NCBI GenBank assembly: GCA_017618015.1
Contig: JAFZVC010000025.1
Span: 62,001-126,000 of the forward strand
DNA length: 64,000 nt
Reading direction: 5' to 3'
Origin: Spirochaetaceae bacterium
Lineage (GTDB): Bacteria > Spirochaetota > Spirochaetia > Treponematales > Treponemataceae
The notes beneath the pieces are model-generated. The model was given only the letters and a program-made list of their open reading frames with translations, made no database searches and was not told where the DNA came from. Each line of letters starts with the position of its first letter. Within the stretch, counting starts at the first letter, position 1. Made by a program: the position numbers and the translations under genes. Of this stretch, positions 43,393 through 49,618 are shown piece by piece.

Positions 43393-44589
43393 ATGAGAGA
43401 TTCGTTTAAAAAGTTTTTTATCAAAGCGGCAGCTTGTGTCGCATCAGTGTTTATGCTCGCGTCTGCAGCCGCATCCGACCTTAGCATAGAAGTTTCCGAC
43501 CTTCGTATAGAAGAATACCCGGACGGCGGATATCTGCTTTTTATCCGGCAAAAAGACGGCGTTAATTCCGTAATGCTTACAGAAACGACGAAAGACCCTT
43601 CCGGCGTAGAATCGAACTATGCGTACAGGGCTTCTGAGTACAACAGCATAAACGGCGACGAAAAGCGCATGCTCAACGGCGAATTCCTCGTCTCAGAATA
43701 CTCAAAAAACAGCCTTATAGACTCGACTGTGCAGACAGACGCAAAGCTGGGCAAGGCTTTCTGCATATATATCCCTACAACGCTCGTTTACGGATATCCG
43801 TGGTCGCGCAATGGAACAATTGAAATTTCAAAAGGAACGTTCATAAACATCCGCACGTTTGAAATGCCTTATGGCGATTATACAGGCGGCTTCCTTGACA
43901 ATCCGTTTATGTTCGATTTCGTCCAAAAACCAAAACCAGAGCCGGAACCGGAAGTAGTTCTTACGGACGCATATAATCCTGTTGCGGCAGCTGCGTTCGA
44001 GAATATTGCCGATTCTGGAAGCGGAACTTTCATTATTTCAAAAGGTACAGAATCAATTGTTGACGATATTATGGAGTCGTTCAACAAAATCAACCCTAAA
44101 AAGAAAATTGACGTTGTGTTTGCCGTCGATGCGACAGGAAGCATGAAAGACGATATTCAGGTCGTGCGCAAAGATTTTATCCCGCGCCTTATAGAAGCCC
44201 TCAAAGATTGCGGTGACGTGCGGCTTGGCCTTATCCTTTACCGCGACTACACAGACTCGTTCCGTTACAAGGGGCTTCCTGTAAAGTATTTCCCGTTCAC
44301 GAACGATGTTGAAACATTCAAGAGCCAGCTGAGCTCATTCACTATCACAGGAAAAGAAGGTGGCGACGTGCCAGAGGCCGTGTACGAAGCGCTTTATGCG
44401 TCGTTAAGCTTTTATGACTGGCGGCAGGACGCTCAGCGGAAAGTAATCCTGATTGGCGATGCGGAGCCGCATCCAAAGCCACGCGGAAGCACAATAAAAT
44501 GCACAAAAGAGCTTATCGATTCGCTGGCGCAGGAAAAAGACGTAACTGTTGATGCAATCATTATCCCGGATAACAAGGAACGTCGATAA
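43393..44589 (+). CDS. exported VWA-domain protein
   Basis: The start is ATG 43393 (MRDSFKKFFIKAAACVASVF), which opens a clean signal peptide; the ATG at 43354 precedes it but lies in the promoter. The 398-aa product has an N-terminal beta-domain, a Pro/Glu spacer (KPKPEPEPEVV) and a VWA domain (about 245-398) with MIDAS DATGS in VVFAVDATGSMKDD and GGDVPEAVYEAL. It may bind a metal-dependent ligand or partner in the envelope. It ends NKERR, with the stop codon in the loop of a 13-bp hairpin. Confidence 0.85.
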   Translation: MRDSFKKFFIKAAACVASVFMLASAAASDLSIEVSDLRIEEYPDGGYLLFIRQKDGVNSVMLTETTKDPSGVESNYAYRASEYNSINGDEKRMLNGEFLVSEYSKNSLIDSTVQTDAKLGKAFCIYIPTTLVYGYPWSRNGTIEISKGTFINIRTFEMPYGDYTGGFLDNPFMFDFVQKPKPEPEPEVVLTDAYNPVAAAAFENIADSGSGTFIISKGTESIVDDIMESFNKINPKKKIDVVFAVDATGSMKDDIQVVRKDFIPRLIEALKDCGDVRLGLILYRDYTDSFRYKGLPVKYFPFTNDVETFKSQLSSFTITGKEGGDVPEAVYEALYASLSFYDWRQDAQRKVILIGDAEPHPKPRGSTIKCTKELIDSLAQEKDVTVDAIIIPDNKERR

Positions 44590-44603
44590 ACGACGTTCCT
44601 TGT
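44573..44603. terminator. perfect 13-bp hairpin overlapping the stop codon
   Basis: ACAAGGAACGTCG (44573-44585) and CGACGTTCCTTGT (44591-44603) with loop ATAAA holding the TAA. No T-run follows (TCTCGAG), so termination is uncertain; its ACAAGGAA arm resembles that of the ackA terminator. Confidence 0.5.
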
Positions 44604-44847
44604 CTCGAGTATCTACAGGAACTACGTAATTTATATGATTCGCAAACAGCACCTAGCAGACAAGTAGTGTAGGATCGTCGGTAGTATTTGTAGGGGGAAG
44701 TCAGCTCGAAACGTCGCACTTCGTGCTTGTTGCGGAATTCCCCCTCGCTCCCAAGTCCTTGCTCGCCTGGCTCAAGGTAGTTGCTTTCGCAACAATTTAG
44801 AAATGAGCCCGTAATCCCTGGCTTGAACCAATTATATTGGATATGAT
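44604..44847. other. intergenic hairpin cluster, no gene
   Basis: Holds GGGGGAA (44693-44699) paired with TTCCCCC (44738-44744) around an inner GCAC/GTGC stem, then GTTGC tttc GCAAC (44780-44793) and CCAATtataTTGG (44829-44840). The 11-bp repeat TGAACCAATTA (44824-44834) lies at the right end. No ORF with coding features. Confidence 0.55.
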
Positions 44848-45396
44848 TTAGACTCGTTTAACATTTATCAGTTTTGAAAGTTCAGCCACAAAGGTCTGTG
44901 TTTCGTTTTTACAAGCAAGTAAAATAGTTTCGCCAATTGTATTGGTTCCAATGAATATATTCAAATTCCTGAGAATATCCATACCTATCAAAATATTGCC
45001 TGTGCGATCATAACTTACAGAAATAGGAAAATTACCAAGCATAAGGTTTCCAAGAGAAAAACTGTTCGCCGTATGTTTGAATGAAATACTGTTCAGTTCC
45101 ATAAATCTTTTGCTCTTGAATTTCTTTTTGTCATCATCCCGTTTTGCTTTTGAATCGTTTACACCGAAAGAAATTGTCTTTGCAATAGAATTATCAAAAC
45201 AGTCTTTTTGTTTGAGTTTGTATGCTGTTTCTTCTGATATTCCGAGTTTTAAAACAGGAAAAGAGGTATGTGGACATCCTGTGTCAATTTTAACGTTTAC
45301 TGCTGAAAAGTACATTCCATTGAGTTCGAAAGATGCAGTGGTTCGGAATTCGTTTTTGGAATTTAGCTTAATTTCAAGAAACTCATTATTCATCAT
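44848..45396 (-). CDS. retropepsin-like aspartyl protease (clan AA), soluble
   Basis: Starts at one of two consecutive ATG (45396 or 45393), behind GAGGAAG; about 182 aa. The catalytic loop reads VKIDTGCPHTSFPV (DTG), near residue 38. A second conserved segment NILIGMDILRNLNIFIG fits the hydrophobic-Gly and helix region of retropepsin-like enzymes. One DTG per chain means it would act as a dimer. No signal peptide or viral gene is near. It overlaps the preceding small gene and is expressed from the same promoter. Substrate unknown. Confidence 0.75.
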   Translation of the reverse strand: MMNNEFLEIKLNSKNEFRTTASFELNGMYFSAVNVKIDTGCPHTSFPVLKLGISEETAYKLKQKDCFDNSIAKTISFGVNDSKAKRDDDKKKFKSKRFMELNSISFKHTANSFSLGNLMLGNFPISVSYDRTGNILIGMDILRNLNIFIGTNTIGETILLACKNETQTFVAELSKLINVKRV

Positions 45397-45637
45397 AGAA
45401 AATATCTTCCTCATTCTCTATGCTGTCGTTGTAAACCGGAGTAATAATGTTATCTTCTGAATACAGTGCATCTGATTCGGCGTTGGGTTCTGTGCCAATG
45501 AATCCGATAAAACCATCTTCTTTCATATTAGAATTTTTTGGTTTGTACAAAATAATCCAAATGTCATGGATTTCTGAAAGCTGTTCTTTGTAAACTTTCA
45601 TTCCCTTTGAGATATCAGAAAGCGTATATTTTGGCAT
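45386..45637 (-). CDS. small acidic protein paired with the retropepsin gene
   Basis: Start at ATG 45637 (MPKYTLSDISKGMKV) behind GGAGG. The 83-aa product has a basic-hydrophobic N-terminal half (VYKEQLSEIHDIWIILYKP) and a very acidic C-terminus (NDSIENEEDIFYDE). I do not recognise the family. Stop and retropepsin start overlap (11 bases). It could be a substrate, inhibitor or regulator of the protease (inference). Confidence 0.6.
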   Translation of the reverse strand: MPKYTLSDISKGMKVYKEQLSEIHDIWIILYKPKNSNMKEDGFIGFIGTEPNAESDALYSEDNIITPVYNDSIENEEDIFYDE

Positions 45638-45677
45638 AGGAACCTCCTGAAAAGTCTTGTTATTAGACTCTATAATA

Positions 45678-45706
45678 ATTATAAGGCTGTTTTTTTGATA
45701 ATTCAA
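45678..45706 (-). promoter_or_regulatory. promoter of the retropepsin pair
   Basis: Minus strand TTGAAT (45701-45706), 17-bp spacer, TATAAT (45678-45683), about 40 bases before the ATG. Confidence 0.75.
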
Positions 45707-45751
45707 TAACCTTTGAAAATATGCCCACATCGCCCCCGGAACTGAACCAAT

Positions 45752-45780
45752 TAGACAACATTATGATTTTGCGGTATAGT
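45752..45780 (+). promoter_or_regulatory. promoter of the BspA-like lipoprotein gene
   Basis: TAGACA (45752-45757), 17-bp spacer, TATAGT (45775-45780). Its -35 box overlaps the right copy of the 11-bp direct repeat. Confidence 0.65.
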
Positions 45781-45799
45781 GATTTTCGGAGGTAAAGGA

Positions 45800-46903
45800 A
45801 TGAAGAATCTTTTTAAAATAACCGCGTTATTTGCGGTGGTTTTGATGATTTTTTGCATAACTGGATGCGGTGATAATGCCGGTGGAAACCCTTCCGGCAA
45901 CACACCGGCGCAAACACCAACACCGGCACAAACGTCGGCTGAACCAACTATGCAGGAAACGCCGCTGACGCTAGAGGCTATTGCGGCCGGTACGATTACG
46001 CTGACAAATCCGTGGTCTACGCTTAAGTATAAGAAAAACGGCGGCGATTTTGTGAGCGTAACTGCAAGCGCGAACACGATTGCTGTTGCCGCTGGGGACA
46101 AAGTTGCCTTTTATGCGGACGGCTCTGAGAATACTTCTAATTTAAGTACATATACATTGACAGCATTAAGAATTAATTGTAGCAGTGACTGCTTTGTTTA
46201 CGGTAATGTTATGAGCCTTTTGAGTTCATCAGACTTTAAAAATGCTACGTCCATTAGTACAGAATATGCATTTGCAGAATTATTCCTTTATTCCGATGGT
46301 TCCGTTTATACAAATACTCATATTAAAAACCATGCGCAAAAGGCACTTGTGCTTCCGGCGACGACACTGGCGGCTGGTTGCTATAGAGAAATGTTCGAAG
46401 GTTGTACAGGGCTGACGAGCGCGCCTGTACTTCCGGCGACGACACTGGCAGCGAATTGCTATTGCGGTATGTTCTATGGCTGCACTAGTCTGACGAGCGC
46501 GCCAGCGCTTCCGGCGACGACACTGGCGGAGTTTTGCTATTATTATATGTTCAATGGCTGCACTAGTCTGACGAGCGCGCCAGCGCTTCCGGCGACGACA
46601 CTGGCGGAGTTTTGCTATTACGGTATGTTCTATGGCTGCACTAGTCTGACGAGCGCGCCAGCGCTTCCGGCGACGACACTGGCAGCGAATTGCTATTACG
46701 GTATGTTCAATGGCTGCACGAGCCTTTCTTCTGTAACTTGTTTGGCAACAAATATTTCTGCATCAAATTGCACAACTAACTGGTTAGCTGGGGTGGCTTC
46801 AACAGGTACATTCAAAAAAGTGGCTTCAATGGATGACTGGACAACAAATAGTGTTTCCGGTATCCCGACTGGCTGGACAGTCCAGGACTACACCGCACAG
46901 TAA
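45800..46903 (+). CDS. BspA-like leucine-rich-repeat lipoprotein
   Basis: Start at ATG 45800 behind GGAGG. The 367-aa protein has a lipobox (FCITGC), a Pro/Thr/Gln spacer (PAQTPTPAQTS), a beta-domain and five tandem 26-residue repeats (LPATTLAxxCYxxMF, then GCTSLTSAPA) near residues 185-314, ending in a short conserved tail (WLAGVASTGTFKK). The repeats fit the BspA-like/TpLRR type of Treponema and Bacteroidetes surface proteins involved in adhesion. The repeat DNA is nearly identical among copies, so copy number may vary. Confidence 0.88.
   Translation: MKNLFKITALFAVVLMIFCITGCGDNAGGNPSGNTPAQTPTPAQTSAEPTMQETPLTLEAIAAGTITLTNPWSTLKYKKNGGDFVSVTASANTIAVAAGDKVAFYADGSENTSNLSTYTLTALRINCSSDCFVYGNVMSLLSSSDFKNATSISTEYAFAELFLYSDGSVYTNTHIKNHAQKALVLPATTLAAGCYREMFEGCTGLTSAPVLPATTLAANCYCGMFYGCTSLTSAPALPATTLAEFCYYYMFNGCTSLTSAPALPATTLAEFCYYGMFYGCTSLTSAPALPATTLAANCYYGMFNGCTSLSSVTCLATNISASNCTTNWLAGVASTGTFKKVASMDDWTTNSVSGIPTGWTVQDYTAQ
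46352..46741 (+). repeat. 78-bp tandem repeat, five copies
   Basis: Copies begin at 46352, 46430, 46508, 46586 and 46664. Copies 2 and 5 share GCAGCGAATTGCTATT, copies 3 and 4 share GCGGAGTTTTGCTATT, while the middle segment of 2 and 4 (TTCTATGG) differs from 3 and 5 (TTCAATGG): a mosaic pattern. Confidence 0.9.
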
Positions 46904-47117
46904 CCCGCAAGTTGCGTGAGGGGGGCGTTCGGGCGCCTCCTTGCGCCCGAACTTATCGAGTTTGTCGCATTCCGCGACAAACTCCCAGTTTTCGCGCTCA
47001 TCCATGAGCGCAGACATTCGACAAAACCCCGGAACACCCGACCGTAAGTTCGCGTCTGGTCGTTTTACGACCACGCGAACGACGGGCACGCCCCTTATAT
47101 TTTCCATATCTGTGTGG
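46904..47117. other. array of four strong hairpins, no gene
   Basis: Hairpin 1: GTTCGGGCGC/GCGCCCGAAC (46927-46952). Hairpin 2: GAGTTTGTCGC/GCGACAAACTC (46958-46984). Hairpin 3: GCGCTCAT/ATGAGCGC (46994-47011). Hairpin 4: GTTCGCG + GGTCGT with ACGACC + CGCGAAC (47048-47080). Flanking GGGGCG and CGCCCC could close the group. No T-runs follow the stems, so they are not plain terminators. Confidence 0.8.
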
Positions 47118-47130
47118 TATAATAACAAAT
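47115..47130 (+). promoter_or_regulatory. extended -10 promoter, predicted leaderless
   Basis: TGGTATAAT (TATAAT 47118-47123) ends 7 bases before the ATG at 47131. No Shine-Dalgarno and no clear -35. Confidence 0.65.
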
Positions 47131-47349
47131 ATGGATGAGCAGCAGCAAATTTTATACATGCAGGTAAGAATTCTCAGAATGGCATCGGAAAGATTTGGAA
47201 TTTCCCTGAAGGAAGCTGCTGAATTATTCAGAAAATTCGATGTGTTGTCATATATCCGTGTGGGCTGGGGAATTTTTCACACGGAAGGAGACGAGGCTGT
47301 TTTTGTTGATATAAAGCAGTTCCTAAAATCGAAAGGAGCTGAAATATGA
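47131..47349 (+). CDS. DUF3791 family protein (candidate antitoxin)
   Basis: The 72-aa protein matches the DUF3791 pattern as I know it: helical N-terminus (ILYMQVRILRMASERFGIS), LKEAAELFRKFDVLSYIRVGW, and EGDEAVFVDIKQFL. Such proteins usually precede a DUF3990 gene, as here, with an ATGA overlap. The pair has a toxin-antitoxin-like form: a short first gene and a larger second one. No direct evidence of activity. Predicted leaderless mRNA. Confidence 0.75.
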   Translation: MDEQQQILYMQVRILRMASERFGISLKEAAELFRKFDVLSYIRVGWGIFHTEGDEAVFVDIKQFLKSKGAEI

Positions 47350-47906
47350 CAGAGCTAAAAGAAGGTCTTGTTTTATATCATGGAAGTTATTGTGTTGTAG
47401 AAAATCCTGATTTACAAAAATGTGCTGTCTATAAAGATTTTGGGCAGGGATTTTATCTTACAACTTCAAAAGAGCAGGCGAAAAGTTTTGCAAAACTCAC
47501 GGCTTCCAAAAGAATTCAGCAAGGAATTTCATCAGAAAAATTCGCATATGTTTCTTTTTTTAAGGTTACTAATATCAATGATATAACTTCTTATGTATAT
47601 GAAAATGCCGATGCTGCCTGGCTTCATTGTGTTGTTGCGCATCGTAGGAAAAATGCGTTTGTAGAGGTTCGGAATCAAATGAAACCTTTCGACGTTATTT
47701 CTGGTAAAATTGCAAATGATGACACAAACACAACGATTATGGCTTATATGGGAAATGTCTTTGGAAAAATGGGAAGTGAAGCTGCTGATAAAGTGTGTAT
47801 CGGTCTTTTAATTCCTGAACGTTTGAAAGATCAGTTTTGTTTCAGGAGCGAAAAAGCACTTTCAAAATTGCAATTTCTTAAAAGTGAGAAAGTGGCGTTG
47901 GAGTGA
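47346..47906 (+). CDS. DUF3990 protein, possible ADP-ribosyltransferase fold
   Basis: The 186-aa protein has LVLYHGSYCVVENPDL and KDFGQGFYLTTSKEQAKSFA near its N-terminus, the pattern expected of the ART-like core (first strand with YHG, second with FYxT). DUF3990 has been placed near this superfamily; a catalytic glutamate would be late (perhaps in SSEKFAYVSF or after), but I cannot fix it. If active it would be the effector of the module. It begins in the stop codon of the DUF3791 gene and is followed after 3 bases by the 70-aa gene. Confidence 0.75.
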   Translation: MTELKEGLVLYHGSYCVVENPDLQKCAVYKDFGQGFYLTTSKEQAKSFAKLTASKRIQQGISSEKFAYVSFFKVTNINDITSYVYENADAAWLHCVVAHRRKNAFVEVRNQMKPFDVISGKIANDDTNTTIMAYMGNVFGKMGSEAADKVCIGLLIPERLKDQFCFRSEKALSKLQFLKSEKVALE

Positions 47907-47909
47907 TAT

Positions 47910-48122
47910 ATGGACAAGGAAAAAACTCTTTTCGCAATGGACTTGGCGGCTGTTATGGCCGTTGAAGAGCTTGCGGAGGAAGAAAAAAAATCTACAGACG
48001 AAGTTCTCCTTTCTTTTATGGGCTCGAACACAGGGAAGATGCTCTACAACGATTCCACGAAGCTTTGGTGGGACGGCCCCACCGTTGTTGCAGAGGAATA
48101 TAAAAAGGAGATGAATCTGTAA
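47910..48122 (+). CDS. 70-aa protein, third gene of the DUF3791/DUF3990 module
   Basis: Start ATG 47910 behind GGAG in the end of the DUF3990 gene. The product has a helical acidic N-terminus (DLAAVMAVEELAEEEKKS) and a conserved-looking C-terminus (SNTGKMLYNDSTKLWWDGPTVVAEEY). I recall similar short proteins beside DUF3990 genes in gut bacteria but know no assigned name. It may be a second regulator or antitoxin (inference). Confidence 0.65.
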   Translation: MDKEKTLFAMDLAAVMAVEELAEEEKKSTDEVLLSFMGSNTGKMLYNDSTKLWWDGPTVVAEEYKKEMNL

Positions 48123-48144
48123 CTGTGATTTCCTATAACTTCGC

Positions 48145-48537
48145 TTACAGCGCGGAGTTTTCGGGGAGCTTTTTCCAGTCGATGATGGCGAGCTTCTTGT
48201 ACTCCTGCGGCAGCGTGAGCGCGGAATCCGGAGCGTCAAAGTACGCGATTATTTCTTCAAGGATTGGCCGTGCGTCATCCCATTTTTCATCTTTTATTCT
48301 CATATGAGCAATTTCGAACAGCGCCGCAATGCGTGTTCCAAGATCGTCGCCGAACCGCTCGATTATCGTGTTGTAATAGAATTCGCTCGCTTTCTCGTTG
48401 CCCTCGTCGTATGCGTCCTGGGCAAGCTGGGTAAGCTCTTCTTTTGACAAGTTTTCCGGTACGGATTCTGGAACGGAATAGCATGAAAAGCAGAGTAAAA
48501 TAAGAAATGCCGCAAGTACGGCTGAAATATGTTTCAT
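48145..48537 (-). CDS. small TPR-like lipoprotein
   Basis: The 130-aa protein has a lipobox (LILLCFSC) and two TPR-like helix pairs (LSKEELTQLAQDAYDEGNEKASEFYYNTIIERFG; AHMRIKDEKWDDARPILEEII). It is probably an inner- or outer-membrane-attached adaptor. Start behind AAGGAAAG. Function unknown; typical of many small spirochaete lipoproteins. Confidence 0.8.
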   Translation of the reverse strand: MKHISAVLAAFLILLCFSCYSVPESVPENLSKEELTQLAQDAYDEGNEKASEFYYNTIIERFGDDLGTRIAALFEIAHMRIKDEKWDDARPILEEIIAYFDAPDSALTLPQEYKKLAIIDWKKLPENSAL

Positions 48538-48641
48538 TTTGTCTTTCCTTAATATATGGTATACATCAAGCGCAAAGTCTGTCAGCGCTTTTATAATAAA
48601 AACAACATTGTATGCGCAAGTTACACAGCGACATTACTGTA

Positions 48642-49232
48642 TCACAGCGGCGTGTTTCTTGCTATAACTTTTTCGAGTGCATCACCGTCTTGGAGCGTAT
48701 AAAGTTTTCCGTCCGAGAAGCCTACGTATTGCCTTGTTTCGCGCGAATATAAGATGATGTCGATGCCTTTTGTATAGTGCCACTGGTCTTTATCGATGTT
48801 CCATTCTTTGCCGGATAAATAGTTTTTTGCGCCAGTTCCCGCGTTTTTCATGGCTTCTGCTAATATGTTGTCTGTCAGGAACTTGTCGTAAGCGGCGTAA
48901 TAATCGGTTGAGTCAGAGATTTGTATGTACTTAATATCTGTGTTTTTATCGATCAGGATGTCCAGAGTGGCACCGTCTGATTCTTCTTGAACAAAAGAAA
49001 AGTTTATCTCCTTTTGTCCAAGCTTAAACGCGTCATGGAACTTTAGGTTTGAAAGAACTTCACCGTCCTTTATGCACAAAACCGTATATGTGTCTTCAGC
49101 GTTTGACGCAGTAATGGCTTCATAATAAGAGTGAGTCTCGCAAATTGCCTTATATGCGGACATCGGGATGTAAGTTTGAGCTGCCAGAACGGCGCAGCAA
49201 AAAATCAACAGAAATATAAAAGCTTTTTTCAT
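48642..49232 (-). CDS. exported protein of unknown function
   Basis: The 196-aa protein has a signal peptide (MKKAFIFLLIFCCAVLAAQT) with no lipobox cysteine at the cleavage point, and an alpha/beta extracellular domain without recognised motifs. It is a single gene. The ATG is 7 bases after a TATTAT box and has no Shine-Dalgarno. Confidence 0.65.
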   Translation of the reverse strand: MKKAFIFLLIFCCAVLAAQTYIPMSAYKAICETHSYYEAITASNAEDTYTVLCIKDGEVLSNLKFHDAFKLGQKEINFSFVQEESDGATLDILIDKNTDIKYIQISDSTDYYAAYDKFLTDNILAEAMKNAGTGAKNYLSGKEWNIDKDQWHYTKGIDIILYSRETRQYVGFSDGKLYTLQDGDALEKVIARNTPL

Positions 49233-49265
49233 GTTTCTTATAATACAAAATAATGGGATATTTTC
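49233..49265 (-). promoter_or_regulatory. promoter of the 196-aa exported protein, predicted leaderless
   Basis: Minus strand TTGAAA (near 49262-49267), 16-bp spacer, TATTAT (49240-49245), 7 bases to the ATG. Confidence 0.6.
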
Positions 49266-49618
49266 AAGTTATGGTAAATTAAAAACCACTAGAATAAAAA
49301 TCGATTTTTTGATAGTATTCAGTTCCGATATGGAAACTGAGCAAACTAATTACAAGATAAATCTCAATCTGTCTGTTTGCGGTTTTCATTTTTTTTATGA
49401 TTTCAACGGCGGAATTCTTATCTAAGGATTCCGCCTTTTTTTTGGGTATGAGGTAGGGAGCGGCTCTGCGCGTTGTCAGCGAAGCGTTTCAATGCGCAGA
49501 GTAAAAACAGTCCAGTGGACTGTTTTTAGCGAGTCTCCCGAAGAGCTGTGCTCTGAGGGGTGCATGAAAGAAAAGAATATACGAACAGTTATAGTATCTT
49601 ATTGAGGAGTATATAGAT
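49266..49618. other. intergenic region with orphan terminator and hairpin cluster
   Basis: About 350 bases before carB. It has a CAGTTCC/GGAAACTG stem near 49320-49339, a terminator with no upstream gene (49408-49443), then CTCTGCGC/GCGCAGAG (49464-49501), AAAAACAGTCC/GGACTGTTTTT (49503-49527) enclosed by GGGAG/CTCCC (49456-49539). carB has TGAGGAG at 49602-49608. A 64-codon ORF at 49231 is not credible. Confidence 0.6.
49408..49443 (+). terminator. orphan intrinsic terminator
   Basis: GGCGGAAT (49408-49415) with ATTCCGCC (49428-49435), then eight T. No gene on this strand lies upstream. Confidence 0.85.

Larger units (their letters stand above)
44824..45753. repeat. 11-bp direct repeats flanking the retropepsin pair
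   Basis: TGAACCAATTA occurs at 44824-44834 and 45743-45753, with weaker similarity extending outward (CCTGG and CCCGG). They bracket the two-gene unit 45637-44848. Confidence 0.5.

Noticed and set aside
45638-45799. Possible prophage or transposon carrying the retropepsin
   Set aside because: No integrase, transposase, capsid or reverse transcriptase gene nearby; only short direct repeats are seen.
46352-46741. Tandem repeats as a CRISPR array
   Set aside because: Repeats are contiguous, coding and without unique spacers; they encode leucine-rich repeats.
49231-49425. 64-codon + strand ORF before carB
   Set aside because: No ribosome site, low-complexity product, and it ends in the loop of the terminator.
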